Assembly: GCA_011364965.1 (NCBI GenBank)
Contig: RDOB01000002.1
Coordinates: 62,001-126,000 of the forward strand
Direction of reading: 5' to 3'
From: Candidatus Heimdallarchaeota archaeon
Lineage (GTDB): Archaea > Asgardarchaeota > Heimdallarchaeia > Hodarchaeales > Hodarchaeaceae
Length of the DNA stretch: 64,000 bases
Positions 26,483-35,404 of this stretch are shown in pieces. A model generated the notes under the pieces. That model made no database searches. It was not told the DNA's origin and saw only the letters and a program-made list of their open reading frames with translations. The translations under genes were made by a program, and so were the position numbers. The first letter of the stretch is position 1. Each line of letters begins with the position of its first letter.

Positions 26483-27460
26483 ATGATTTTGACCTTACAA
26501 GAGTCAGTATTTTCTTCTATAATGTTTTGCTATTTCTTAGACTGTGGACCTAGCTCTATCGACCATTTCTTCCTTAATGAAATCAAAGAAAATCCCGATT
26601 TAACTGCGGTGAGACTGATGACCAAATCAACAGCTTTAGTCAAAGGTGATAGCAACCAAAAAATTGAGCAATCAATTATAAGTCAATTATGTGGACCCGA
26701 TATATACCCTGTGGACACAAGTTATCGAATGGTTTGGTATAATTGGTTAATCGCAAATAGATTTTCTAATGACCCTAGAATCAGAAGAACAGGAGCTGTT
26801 GGTGGGATTTACTGCATTTATATGAAGAAGAATGAAGCGATTATTCGAAATTCTCTCGAGATCATTGAAACTGTTATCAGAGATACTAGTTCAGAACTAA
26901 AAAGCATTGATGACATCATTAAAAGGCAATTCAACCATACTTTATCAACTAATATTGGAGAAAAACAATTTCTAGAATTTATTGGCAAAAAAACCTCTGA
27001 TATTATCACAAAACAACTCAATATGACTTTAAATGAAAAAATTCATGAATTTTCTAGCCAGATTACGAGGGAGCGGATGTCTCAAACAGAAAAGTTCAAA
27101 ATCATTCTCCAGGATATGGTATTTAAAAAAGGAACACCAGATGAAATTATTGAACCAGCTGATAAGAGAATACATTGGAATTCAATTATTAAGAAATTAG
27201 ACAAAATCATATTGAATAGAATACCAGAGTTAGTAAAAAAAAAGGCGGATCCCAAAAAATTAAGGGAATTGTATGAATTATTGTTAGAGGAAAAGATCTG
27301 GATAGCTTTACCACTTAATGAACAGAACTTAATAATTCAAACAAAAGATATTGCAGATTTTTTCTTCTACTATTGGCTAGCACATCATCAATTACTCAAG
27401 AAGAATAAGATAGTCCAATTGTACGTCCAAGTGACAAATTTATCGAAATTGACGTCTTGA
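26483..27460 (+). CDS. Asgard-type protein of unknown function, possible longin/roadblock-like N-terminus
   Basis: 325 aa, not recognised. Residues 10-110 alternate hydrophobic strands and helices (IMFCYFLDCGPS, then GAVGGIYCIYMKK), loosely reminiscent of longin or roadblock modules that often bind small GTPases. Residues 120-325 are helical and charged, with a KKKADPKKLRELYELL segment. There is no signal peptide or membrane segment. The gene is divergent from the TrmB-like/Arf-like GTPase operon across 195 bases, so shared regulation is possible. Any function in GTPase signalling is inference. Confidence 0.5.
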   Translation: MILTLQESVFSSIMFCYFLDCGPSSIDHFFLNEIKENPDLTAVRLMTKSTALVKGDSNQKIEQSIISQLCGPDIYPVDTSYRMVWYNWLIANRFSNDPRIRRTGAVGGIYCIYMKKNEAIIRNSLEIIETVIRDTSSELKSIDDIIKRQFNHTLSTNIGEKQFLEFIGKKTSDIITKQLNMTLNEKIHEFSSQITRERMSQTEKFKIILQDMVFKKGTPDEIIEPADKRIHWNSIIKKLDKIILNRIPELVKKKADPKKLRELYELLLEEKIWIALPLNEQNLIIQTKDIADFFFYYWLAHHQLLKKNKIVQLYVQVTNLSKLTS

Positions 27461-27545
27461 TCGAAATAATTATGAATTTTAAATGTATTTTAAAAGTTAT
27501 TTGAATAAATCAGAATCATTATTACTTATCATTTAGGTGAGAATA

Positions 27546-28196
27546 ATGACTAATCACTCCATAATTCGGGTTTTTTATTTACTATTTCTTCAATGTATTT
27601 TAATTTCTTCCCCAATTCTCCCTTTAATGGTTACTTCAATGTATTTTTGGGGTGATTACCCAGTAAAGCTCAGAAAATCTGTATTTGCGTCTCAACAGAA
27701 CGCAACTCTCGATTTAATTCCTCCAATCATTATCGGCCCTCCTGATATCAGCTACTTAGTGAATACTACAGGTCATAACATTACTTGGGAGATTGCTGAT
27801 AAGAATCCGAGGAATTATTCAATCCAGCATAATTATCTGTATATCGAGACAGAAAAAAATAAGTCTTGGACTCAAAACCAATCTGTGAGTATTTCAATTG
27901 ATCATCTTCCAATTGGAATCCATCTTTATATAATAATAGTTGAGGATTTGTGGAATAATAAAATTGCAGATGATGTTAAAGTAAATGTGAAAGAAACCGC
28001 TTATGTTCCGACTTTCAATTATTCCACAACTTCCTTAATTAATCTGGGCGATTTTTTGAATCCATTTTTCCTCCTTGGAATTGGTTTACTATCTTTATTG
28101 GCTATTGTTGGCCGAATTAAAATCCGAAGAAAGGAAGATTTAGATATTGATCTCCCTCCAGAAGATCCATTGGAGTTAGAATCTTCGGAAAATTAG
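27546..28196 (+). CDS. Single-pass membrane protein with extracellular Ig-like domain
   Basis: The start is taken at ATG 27546, behind AGGTGA (GTG 27537 is an alternative), giving 216 aa. A hydrophobic N-terminal signal segment (residues 8-35) is followed by a beta-rich external domain of about 120 residues with N-x-S/T sequons (NTTGHNIT, NQSVSI). A C-terminal helix (FFLLGIGLLSLLAIVG) then leads to a basic stop-transfer RIKIRRK and a short acidic cytoplasmic tail. The topology is type I. It precedes the large surface protein gene in the same direction but is separated by 323 bases. Confidence 0.6.
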   Translation: MTNHSIIRVFYLLFLQCILISSPILPLMVTSMYFWGDYPVKLRKSVFASQQNATLDLIPPIIIGPPDISYLVNTTGHNITWEIADKNPRNYSIQHNYLYIETEKNKSWTQNQSVSISIDHLPIGIHLYIIIVEDLWNNKIADDVKVNVKETAYVPTFNYSTTSLINLGDFLNPFFLLGIGLLSLLAIVGRIKIRRKEDLDIDLPPEDPLELESSEN

Positions 28197-28519
28197 AATT
28201 TCAATTGAATCATAAGCATAAAATGTCAATATAATAGAAAAATACATTCAAATGATGAAATGCAACTAAAATTTAACACGATTAAAATTATTTCAGATAT
28301 CTTTGTGAAAAATAATCATTAAAAGACTTAGTAAAGTATCAACGAAAGTTTTAGTCATAACATATAAAACATGAAAAAATTTATAAGTAATGACTTAGAG
28401 AAATATATTGTTTAAACATAAAATAGAGTGAATCTAAAAAGTCATTAAAATAAAAAATAAGAATCATAATTCAATAAATTGGCACGATATGAATAAAATA
28501 CAAAATATGGTGAAATCTT
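28197..28519 (+). promoter_or_regulatory. AT-rich intergenic region, likely promoter of the surface protein gene
   Basis: No gene is seen in these 323 bases. Candidate TATA elements are TTTATAAG at 28380-28387 and AAATATATT at about 28401-28409, upstream of ATG 28520. Either would leave a leader of about 85-115 bases. Confidence 0.35.
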
Positions 28520-31198
28520 ATGGCTAAAAATTTCAAAAAAACATGTTGGACATTTGGGTTGTTGTTGGTCACTTTATTAATAGTATATGGGGAAGTAGCA
28601 CGAATGGGAACCGCTTACGTGGTTCCTCCAATAGTGATAGTTGAAAATCATACGCGAACTCCTAGTGTCCCTGATCAGGGTGAAAATGCAGAAGTATCTT
28701 GTTATGTTTATCATAGTGGTGGGTCCAGTCTAAGTGTCTATCTTTATTACAGAATTAATGGTGGTGAATTCACACAAGTTACAATGACTAGTACGGGTAG
28801 CAGTTATGTCAAATGGGATACTTATAGGTTTTATGAATATGTAAAATTATTACCTGCAGCTAATATTGACGATATTGTTGAATACTATATTCTAGCACGA
28901 GCAATAGCTGGAAGTCCACCAGAGGAATCCACAGATAGATCTCCAAATAGTGGATATTACTCCTATATTGTAAATGAATTATCTGAAATCTCTTGGAGTG
29001 ATCCAAGTGCAGGATCAGAGATCACATTTGGTCCAGATAATGATTATTTTCTATTTATTTTCGATTGGAGCTATGTAAATTTAGATGATGCGAGGTTAGA
29101 GATTGGAGATCAAAGTTTTGATATCCTTAATGGTACAACTCAGAGTTTTGAAGTCAATGTGAATGGTGCGCTTTTAGAGGGCTCAACTATATCAGCCATT
29201 TTGAAAGGTTATAAATCAACAGTTTTAGTTGCTTCTGATAGTCGATTATTCAGTTTCAGAAGATTGGACTATAGTTTAACATGGATTTCTCCTAGCAATG
29301 GGAATATTATTGCTTTTAGCCCCGTTGGATTAGCAAAGTTTAATTTCACCTTCAGTTCTGGATTTGATATTGATCAAGTTTATCTTTTTTTCAACAACAC
29401 AGATATGGGAGAAGTAATCAGTCCTGGAACAGTTGCGTTCACCTTTGAAGACTTTCAGGGAGTTATTTATGCCACCTTAAAAGGTTATGATTCATTGAAT
29501 CAAGAGATTGTTCAAACGTCACGAACTTTTTTATTTAGACGCTTAGTTATAGAAGTAATTTGGGACAATCCAAGTGAAAATAGCACCATTACTTTTGAAC
29601 CAGGAACTGAACCCGAGAGGTTCAACTTTACTTTCTCTAAAGGTACAGATGTTTTTTATGTGAAGTTAGAACTGAATATGCTAGATATGGGAGTAGTGTC
29701 AAATCCTGGGACGATCACATTTCCTTATAATGATAGTTTTCATGGATTGATTAAAGGGGAGCTTATAGGATACAATGCTTTGGATCAAGAGATTTCCAAT
29801 GCAATTCGTTACTTTAAGTTTGATAAGAAGATAGCTGTTCGCTTTGAGGCACTTCAGGAAAATGAAATTGATCTTGGAAGTAAATTGTATTTAATTCTTC
29901 ATGATCCAAATGGCGATGGAAGTGTATCCAGCTACGAAGAGTCTTCCTCCTTCTCTCTAGGAATTGGATGCGAGATCACTTCTAGTATCACTGCGGGATT
30001 AGAAATTGGCATTGAAGGAGAAAGTGATTTTTTTGGTCTCTTCAAGACTGGTGGGTCAGCTTCAACTAAACTTTCGTTATCAACTGAAGCAAGTTTTGGA
30101 TTAGATGCACGATTTCAAATAATTGATAGTACTTTTCTATCTTCTTCCGATTCATCTTCTGCCATTGATTTTATTGGGCCTGGATATGGTGATCGATATT
30201 GGGGTGAACTCTGGAAGTTCAAATATGTTTTTACCATCCATTATATTGAGTACTATAATGGAACTGAGCTTTACTTCGATCCTCACCTCTGGTGGGGCAT
30301 TCTAAGAGATGCAGAAGCATATCTTAGTGATCTTACAGCTCCTGATGAATGGAGAGAATTGAATCCAGTGTACCAAAACTATCCAGAAGAAAAAGTTGAA
30401 TGGTTGGGTGGTATCTTGATAAGTGATGGAGGAGGAACCTATACTAATACCCACGAGGTTACAAGCTCCAGTACTCTGAGCAGTTCGATTACAATTGGCT
30501 TAGAAAGTGAAACAAGAGCTAAACTTATCGCAGGTGGAGCTTTTGTTGAGGGATCGGTGGAATTATCCCTGAATACCAAAATTTACGCAGAAACAAGTGT
30601 GAGTAATACAATTAAAACGAGCTATAGTATCCATGATGACGAAACCACTGATTCAATCGTCCAAAGAGTTGGGATTGATAAAACTTTTGGCACTTACATT
30701 TTCAAAACGGAAAACGAATTCTGTTCTACCTCCAAACCTATAGAATACAATACAATTGATTATATTCCTCCTGAAATAGGATATCCTACCATTATATATG
30801 ATACTGATCAGGATTTCAAAGGACCAACGCCATCAGATAATCCATTGGTTACCGTTAAAATTGAAGAAGAAGGTGGTATACAAGATGCAATACTCTATTA
30901 TTCAATTGATAATGGGACAAGCTGGAGGTCAATAAAATTAGTAGAGTATGTAGGACAACCAGGGATCTGGTACACTAACATTCCCAAACAATCGAATAAT
31001 ACAATAGTTCAATGGTATCTGAAAGCTTGGGATTTAAGAGGTAATAGTGAAGAAAAATATGATTTAACAGGGGTTTATTTCTCTTATAAGGTTGGAGTTA
31101 TCATAAATCCTCTTGTTGGACAAACTCCTGGTTTTACATTTTGGACTGTATTATTTACAATAATAATTGGAATTATTTTTGTAAAAAGAAGACAATGA
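28520..31198 (+). CDS. Large secreted surface protein with Ig-like repeats and PGF/Loki-CTERM-like sorting tail
   Basis: 892 aa. An N-terminal signal segment (TFGLLLVTLLIVYGEVA) is followed by a beta-rich domain with a YYRINGGEFTQVTM pattern. Three related domains of about 95 residues each then begin ISWSDPSAGS, LTWISPSNGN and VIWDNPSENS, each with a phenylalanine-rich strand and an RR-F end. A 350-residue region follows, rich in Ser, Thr and Gly, then another domain with YYSIDNGTSWRSI near the C-terminus. The tail TPGFTFWTVLF...FVKRRQ fits the pattern of archaeal PGF-type/Loki-CTERM sorting signals (motif, hydrophobic helix, basic end) cut by an archaeosortase. It is probably an S-layer or cell-surface adhesin. 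Confidence 0.75.
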   Translation: MAKNFKKTCWTFGLLLVTLLIVYGEVARMGTAYVVPPIVIVENHTRTPSVPDQGENAEVSCYVYHSGGSSLSVYLYYRINGGEFTQVTMTSTGSSYVKWDTYRFYEYVKLLPAANIDDIVEYYILARAIAGSPPEESTDRSPNSGYYSYIVNELSEISWSDPSAGSEITFGPDNDYFLFIFDWSYVNLDDARLEIGDQSFDILNGTTQSFEVNVNGALLEGSTISAILKGYKSTVLVASDSRLFSFRRLDYSLTWISPSNGNIIAFSPVGLAKFNFTFSSGFDIDQVYLFFNNTDMGEVISPGTVAFTFEDFQGVIYATLKGYDSLNQEIVQTSRTFLFRRLVIEVIWDNPSENSTITFEPGTEPERFNFTFSKGTDVFYVKLELNMLDMGVVSNPGTITFPYNDSFHGLIKGELIGYNALDQEISNAIRYFKFDKKIAVRFEALQENEIDLGSKLYLILHDPNGDGSVSSYEESSSFSLGIGCEITSSITAGLEIGIEGESDFFGLFKTGGSASTKLSLSTEASFGLDARFQIIDSTFLSSSDSSSAIDFIGPGYGDRYWGELWKFKYVFTIHYIEYYNGTELYFDPHLWWGILRDAEAYLSDLTAPDEWRELNPVYQNYPEEKVEWLGGILISDGGGTYTNTHEVTSSSTLSSSITIGLESETRAKLIAGGAFVEGSVELSLNTKIYAETSVSNTIKTSYSIHDDETTDSIVQRVGIDKTFGTYIFKTENEFCSTSKPIEYNTIDYIPPEIGYPTIIYDTDQDFKGPTPSDNPLVTVKIEEEGGIQDAILYYSIDNGTSWRSIKLVEYVGQPGIWYTNIPKQSNNTIVQWYLKAWDLRGNSEEKYDLTGVYFSYKVGVIINPLVGQTPGFTFWTVLFTIIIGIIFVKRRQ

Positions 31199-31206
31199 TA
31201 ACCTGA

Positions 31207-31228
31207 GAGGAATTAATATCCTCTTTTT
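31207..31228 (+). terminator. Stem-loop followed by T-run after the surface protein gene
   Basis: GAGGA (31207-31211) pairs with TCCTC (31219-31223) around a seven-base loop and is directly followed by TTTTT. It begins nine bases after the surface protein stop codon. The position and T-run suggest a transcription terminator; the stem is short. Confidence 0.5.
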
Positions 31229-31314
31229 CCTCTCTAAATTCTCTCCCTTTAAAATTACTATAAGGATATAGATCTTTAGATCTAAAATCTACAAAAGTTA
31301 GGAGTCCTTGTTCA

Positions 31315-31614
31315 ATGCCTAAAAAAGGTGAGCTTAAAGAATGGTTCTCCAAAATAAAATTTGGCTTAGATAATCCCCAAGAATTTACTATAGTATTTCG
31401 GGATTTTGATTCCTATATAGAGCTATCCTTTAAGGAATTTGAAGAAAGGCGCAAAACAGATAGTATACCCTTACATCGAATTTCTCAGATTCGGAAACTC
31501 GGCGTTCCAGTATTTACTCGTCCCGAGTTTTGTCAAAGATGTGGAAATCCTTTAGTGGAGGGTATTTGCCCAATTCATACGACTACTACTTATGATAACA
31601 AGAAGAATAGTTAA
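31315..31614 (+). CDS. DUF504/UPF0248-like RNA-binding-type protein with C-terminal zinc ribbon
   Basis: 99 aa. Residues 5-70 match the DUF504 (UPF0248) pattern: an N-terminal helix with ELKEWFSKIKF, an acidic strand FRDFDSYIELSF, and the signature IPLHRISQIRKLG with VFTR (family form IPyHRIreIrrdG.vvW.R). A short ribbon, CQRCG...CPIH, is appended. The function of DUF504 is not established. The zinc ribbon supports nucleic-acid contact. It is a single gene, convergent with the TatD-like hydrolase. Confidence 0.65.
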   Translation: MPKKGELKEWFSKIKFGLDNPQEFTIVFRDFDSYIELSFKEFEERRKTDSIPLHRISQIRKLGVPVFTRPEFCQRCGNPLVEGICPIHTTTTYDNKKNS

Positions 31615-31641
31615 ACTGATTTTTGTTATTAATAGCAAATT

Positions 31642-32406
31642 TTAAATTTTAATATCTAAAAACGATAGTCCATTTTTCCATAAGCTAATTTCTATATCTT
31701 TAGCAGATTCATTCTTTAGTTCTGCAATTTTCCTTACAACTTCATCCATTAGCCCAGGATGTCCTATTTTTCCCTGATACTTTACATTTCCATCCGATTC
31801 AGTCAGTAAGCGATCTTTGGTTATTATTTTAGGAACTTCTTGATGTTTAGGAGAATAAGCAAGGGCTGGCCCGCATGAAAAATAGAAATCCATCTCTTTT
31901 AGCATTTTTAGATGCGCTAAGTTACCTGAATACCAATGAATGCAAATCTTTTTCCCTGGTACAGAGCTGGAGCTCATTATTTCGATAATTCTCCTTTCAG
32001 CTCCTTTTACATGTAACATTATACTCAAATTTCGTTTTTCTGCTTGTTTCAAAAAAAATTCAAAGACCTCTTGTTGAGGCTGATATCTCTTCTCTTCCTT
32101 AATAAAATGAAAATCCAATCCGATTTCTCCAATATTTTTTATCTCTACATCAGAATTCATTAATTCTTCAAATTTGGATAGTTCATTAATATGTTTATGT
32201 GCTTTCCAAGGGTGAATTCCTATTGCAGGAATTATTTCTGGAAATTTCTTAGCTAAATGTATAGATATTAGCGATTCTTCATAATTTTGACTCATGGATG
32301 CAATATATTTTACATTATTTGCTTTCCAATTCTTTAGGTGAGATTCAATGTCTTTATAAAAGTAATTTTCTGGTAAATGACAATGTACGTCAATAAAAGG
32401 TGACAT
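31642..32406 (-). CDS. TatD-family metal-dependent hydrolase
   Basis: A 254-aa TIM-barrel hydrolase. Metal ligands are visible in IDVHCHL at the N-terminus, GEIGLDFHF, MLHVKG, IHWYSG and the terminal TESDGN, the TatD order. Characterised relatives are DNases or D-aminoacyl-tRNA deacylase-like enzymes; the substrate is open here. The gap of 269 bases to the next gene upstream contains only AT-rich sequence. Confidence 0.85.
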   Translation of the reverse strand: MSPFIDVHCHLPENYFYKDIESHLKNWKANNVKYIASMSQNYEESLISIHLAKKFPEIIPAIGIHPWKAHKHINELSKFEELMNSDVEIKNIGEIGLDFHFIKEEKRYQPQQEVFEFFLKQAEKRNLSIMLHVKGAERRIIEIMSSSSVPGKKICIHWYSGNLAHLKMLKEMDFYFSCGPALAYSPKHQEVPKIITKDRLLTESDGNVKYQGKIGHPGLMDEVVRKIAELKNESAKDIEISLWKNGLSFLDIKI

Positions 32407-32675
32407 TAATTAGTTTGCCCTTCCTTCTTTTATCTTTAAGCCCTTAAATACCATTTTTTTTATCCTTTAGTTTAATAAAGGTTATTATCTTCCAAACAAG
32501 TTACTATTTTAACGATGTAGAATTCAATTAAATTTTAAATTTTCTTTAAAGATTTATAATTGTTGTAAGATGTATTAAAAATCAAAACAATCATCATAAA
32601 AATCTCACTTTGAATCCCTTTATATGACAACTGTTGCCTTCTCAGTAAATCTTGATAGCAATTTTGAATTTATAG

Positions 32676-33071
32676 GTGGTAATACACATAGTAATGCTTA
32701 TGGTGTATTTAAGGACGACTAATTTACGTCGAAAATTTACCAGATACATGAATACTTATCCAGACTTATTCGCAGGCAAGCTTGTTGAAGGTGTATACTT
32801 TATGAAGAATTCAGGAAAAAGTATGTTGCTATTACTTGCTGAGATGCAAAATGAGAAAGGTAATATCGAAGTTAATGTTATGGAACCCATACGGGAGAAT
32901 GAATTATTAGATAATCCAGATTTAAGGAGACTAAAACCTTGGTTAAAAGAAAGAAATCAAGTGCACCTACTGTTGGAGAAGGAAACCAAAGAGGAACTCA
33001 ATCAGGAGGAGAAAAGACTTCTGGTAGAACTGAGCAGGAAGCGTTTCTCGGTGCATGTGAAATTGACCTGA
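32676..33071 (+). CDS. Small basic protein upstream of the SMC-related gene, function unknown
   Basis: About 131 aa if GTG 32676 is used; ATG 32694 or 32700 are alternatives (AGGTGGT lies 14-20 bases before them). The core has two strand-like segments (GKLVEGVYFMKNSG, SMLLLLAEMQ, NIEVNVMEP) and a long charged helical end. I do not recognise the family. The position before the SMC-related gene, in the same direction, recalls the small genes paired with archaeal SMC-related proteins (for example rdfA-sph3 in haloarchaea), but similarity cannot be claimed. Confidence 0.5.
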   Translation: MVIHIVMLMVYLRTTNLRRKFTRYMNTYPDLFAGKLVEGVYFMKNSGKSMLLLLAEMQNEKGNIEVNVMEPIRENELLDNPDLRRLKPWLKERNQVHLLLEKETKEELNQEEKRLLVELSRKRFSVHVKLT

Positions 33072-33184
33072 TCAATTGTCTGAAACAATTAAGTTCCCTT
33101 CCATCCCAAGGACGAAAGGAGGATGATCCATTGACCCCCATATTACTAACATATGCACGCAAATGGAGGGCTGTAGAAAAATGA
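32939..33184 (+). CDS. Overlapping small reading frame coupled to the SMC-related gene
   Basis: A second plus frame stays open from TTG 32939 through the tail of the preceding gene and ends in ATGA, exactly at the start of the SMC-related gene. Its last 45 codons (after about 33045) lie outside the preceding gene, and AAGGAGG at 33115-33121 lies before an internal TTG at 33132 that would encode 17 residues. Either a short coupling peptide or chance would explain it. A frameshift that merges it with the preceding gene is also possible. Confidence 0.25.
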   Translation: MVKRKKSSAPTVGEGNQRGTQSGGEKTSGRTEQEAFLGACEIDLINCLKQLSSLPSQGRKEDDPLTPILLTYARKWRAVEK

Positions 33185-35019
33185 CTTTACGAATTGAACT
33201 TGAAAATATAGGTGGGATTGATCAAGTCGGATTAGAATTTAAAGAAGGGAAAAATTTAATCAAAGCACCTAATGCAACAGGTAAAAGTTCCTTTGTAAAA
33301 GGAATTGAACTATTGAACATGCCTGCTGACCGAATTGAACGAAAAAGGCATTACTTAAATTTATTTGCTGAAAAAGGACATGTTAAAATTGAAAAAGATA
33401 ACAAAATTCTCTGTGATCGACTATTCAGAGTAGCTTCAGGTAATCGATTAATTGTTAATGGTAGCCCATTTCATGTAGAGAACCAAAAAGCTAATCTTTT
33501 CACATTAGCGACTCCAGATAATGAATTAATCTCTTCTATAACCGCAGGTAGGAATTTAGAGGGATTGATAACTCAATATTCTGATGTTAAGTATTACAGT
33601 CATCTGATTACAAACATTAAAAATCGGATTTCAAATTTGAAAAAAGACCTAAGAATTTATTTGATGTATGAGTCTGATATCGAAAGCATGCGAGCAGAGC
33701 ATAATAAATTAAAGAGGGATTTAGAAAAAGCTAAGATAGAACGTGAAACATTACCAGAGATAAATTTAGAAGAAATTCAATCATATTCAGAGATAGAATC
33801 AAGATATCATAAATTTTCGAAAGATATAGTAGGTCTTAAGAATAAGATTGAGGCTGCAAATGATATTATTAGACTGGATAAAGCTAGAGTTAGGGATATT
33901 AAAAGTCAAGTAAAATCAATGGAAGAAGAAATAAAGAACTTCATGGCAGAACATCCGACCGTTGATCAGGAAATTGCTATTATTACAGAAAAAGTAAAGG
34001 AGAATAGAAAATTTCTCGCAGAGGTTAAAGGAGAAAAGGCTGAAACAGAGAAAGCGATAAAAGAAGTAAGGAACTGGATTTCCTTAAGTCAAAATATGAG
34101 CTTGTCTAAATGTATAGTTTGTGGACGTCCCTATACTGAAAAACATGCAAAAACTAGGGAAGATAAGCTCTTAGTGGAGGATTCACACCTCAATCGACGA
34201 GTTCGCGAACTGGAATTTCAAATTGATGATCTCGAGCGCTCCAAAGAGGATTTGGAAGTCCTCATTCATAAAATTAAAAATGATAATCAAATCAAAATAA
34301 GTAAATCGAAGCAGGAATTACGTAGATTGCACAAGGAGGTCTCAACTAAACAAAAGGAGATTCAGAGTTCAGAGGAGAAATATGTTCAAAAAGAATCTGA
34401 ATTGGCAATATTGGCCAAATCCATCGATCAAGGCAGAGCTGATTCAATTAAACTTATTACAGAATTGGATGCTAAAATTCAACGAATTATTGGCAAAATC
34501 GAACAATTAGATAAACAAATGGCAGAAAAATCTCAGAGGATCGATCAAACGGATTTAGTTCAATCTGAATTCGATTTTTATAGCGTTCTTTTAAATCATA
34601 TCGAGAAAAGAGAGGCAGTCGTAAAACTAGGAGTAATCGAGAACTTTAATGCTCAAATCGAAAAAGTTTACCAATTAATGTCTTATCAAGACTTTGAGGA
34701 AATACGATTTAATCCAGATTTTAAATTGATTGTACGAAGAAAGCGAAAAGGCAAATCTATTGACCAACCTATTGAATCTTTAAGCGATAGTGAACGTATC
34801 ACCATTGCTTTGATAGTTATGTTAGCTGGGCGAGAAGAATACATTGCTGACTATCCACTCTTTGTCTTAGATAAGGTGACTCTGGATTATGATCCTACTC
34901 GATTTGAAATGATATTAGATTATCTAACTCAAAGAAAAGTACCTTATATTATCGTAACTTTAGCGCAAAGTATCGAAGAAGCGAGTGGGAATTTAGAAGT
35001 TGAATATCTAACAAGTTAA
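33181..35019 (+). CDS. Archaea-specific SMC-related / Rad50-like ATPase with CxxC hook
   Basis: The start at ATG 33181 gives 612 aa beginning MTLRIELENIGG, the usual first strand of SMC/RecF/Rad50 heads. Walker A is APNATGKSS (29-37). Two coiled-coil arms flank a CIVCGR motif (C311, C314) like the Rad50 zinc hook. The C-terminal lobe has SLSDSERITIALIVMLAG (ABC signature) and PLFVLDKVTLD (Walker B with Asp but Lys instead of the catalytic Glu). Its small size fits archaea-specific SMC-related proteins rather than Rad50 (about 880 aa). No Mre11 is nearby. A role in chromosome organisation or DNA repair is inferred from the family. Confidence 0.8.
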   Translation: MTLRIELENIGGIDQVGLEFKEGKNLIKAPNATGKSSFVKGIELLNMPADRIERKRHYLNLFAEKGHVKIEKDNKILCDRLFRVASGNRLIVNGSPFHVENQKANLFTLATPDNELISSITAGRNLEGLITQYSDVKYYSHLITNIKNRISNLKKDLRIYLMYESDIESMRAEHNKLKRDLEKAKIERETLPEINLEEIQSYSEIESRYHKFSKDIVGLKNKIEAANDIIRLDKARVRDIKSQVKSMEEEIKNFMAEHPTVDQEIAIITEKVKENRKFLAEVKGEKAETEKAIKEVRNWISLSQNMSLSKCIVCGRPYTEKHAKTREDKLLVEDSHLNRRVRELEFQIDDLERSKEDLEVLIHKIKNDNQIKISKSKQELRRLHKEVSTKQKEIQSSEEKYVQKESELAILAKSIDQGRADSIKLITELDAKIQRIIGKIEQLDKQMAEKSQRIDQTDLVQSEFDFYSVLLNHIEKREAVVKLGVIENFNAQIEKVYQLMSYQDFEEIRFNPDFKLIVRRKRKGKSIDQPIESLSDSERITIALIVMLAGREEYIADYPLFVLDKVTLDYDPTRFEMILDYLTQRKVPYIIVTLAQSIEEASGNLEVEYLTS

Positions 35020-35384
35020 TCCTCTAAATCTCGAATAGCTACCGCTTCGATCATAATCTTTGCTCCTAATGGAAGTGCAACTGCTTGTAATGTTGCTCTT
35101 GCAGGTGGATCACTTGGAAAATAACTTGCATAGATTTCATTGACTTTACTAAATTGATTGATATCCGTAAGATAGATCGTCGTTTTAACTATATCACTTA
35201 AGTATGCATCTGCTGCTGTTAATATGCTTTCAATTTTCTCCATGACCTGTTTCGTTTGTGATGCAATATCAGAGTTGAGATCAGCCCCTATCTGTCCTGA
35301 AACATAAATAAATTTGGCGCCTGAACATTCTATTGCTGGAGAATATGGTCCAACAGGTTTTCCAACAGAAATCACTTTTTTCAT
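35016..35384 (-). CDS. ridA: RidA-family enamine/imine deaminase
   Basis: A 122-aa RidA/YjgF protein, in nature a trimer that hydrolyses reactive enamines and imines from PLP enzymes to ketoacids and ammonia. GPYSPA (12-17) and VSGQIG are family marks. R96 in PPARAT and E113 near the C-terminus match the catalytic Arg and Glu. Its end overlaps the end of the SMC-related gene by four bases, in convergent orientation. The next gene upstream on the same strand is the PPC protein, 20 bases away, so they may share a transcript. Confidence 0.92.
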   Translation of the reverse strand: MKKVISVGKPVGPYSPAIECSGAKFIYVSGQIGADLNSDIASQTKQVMEKIESILTAADAYLSDIVKTTIYLTDINQFSKVNEIYASYFPSDPPARATLQAVALPLGAKIMIEAVAIRDLED

Positions 35385-35404
35385 TATTATTCACCGATAT
35401 TTCG

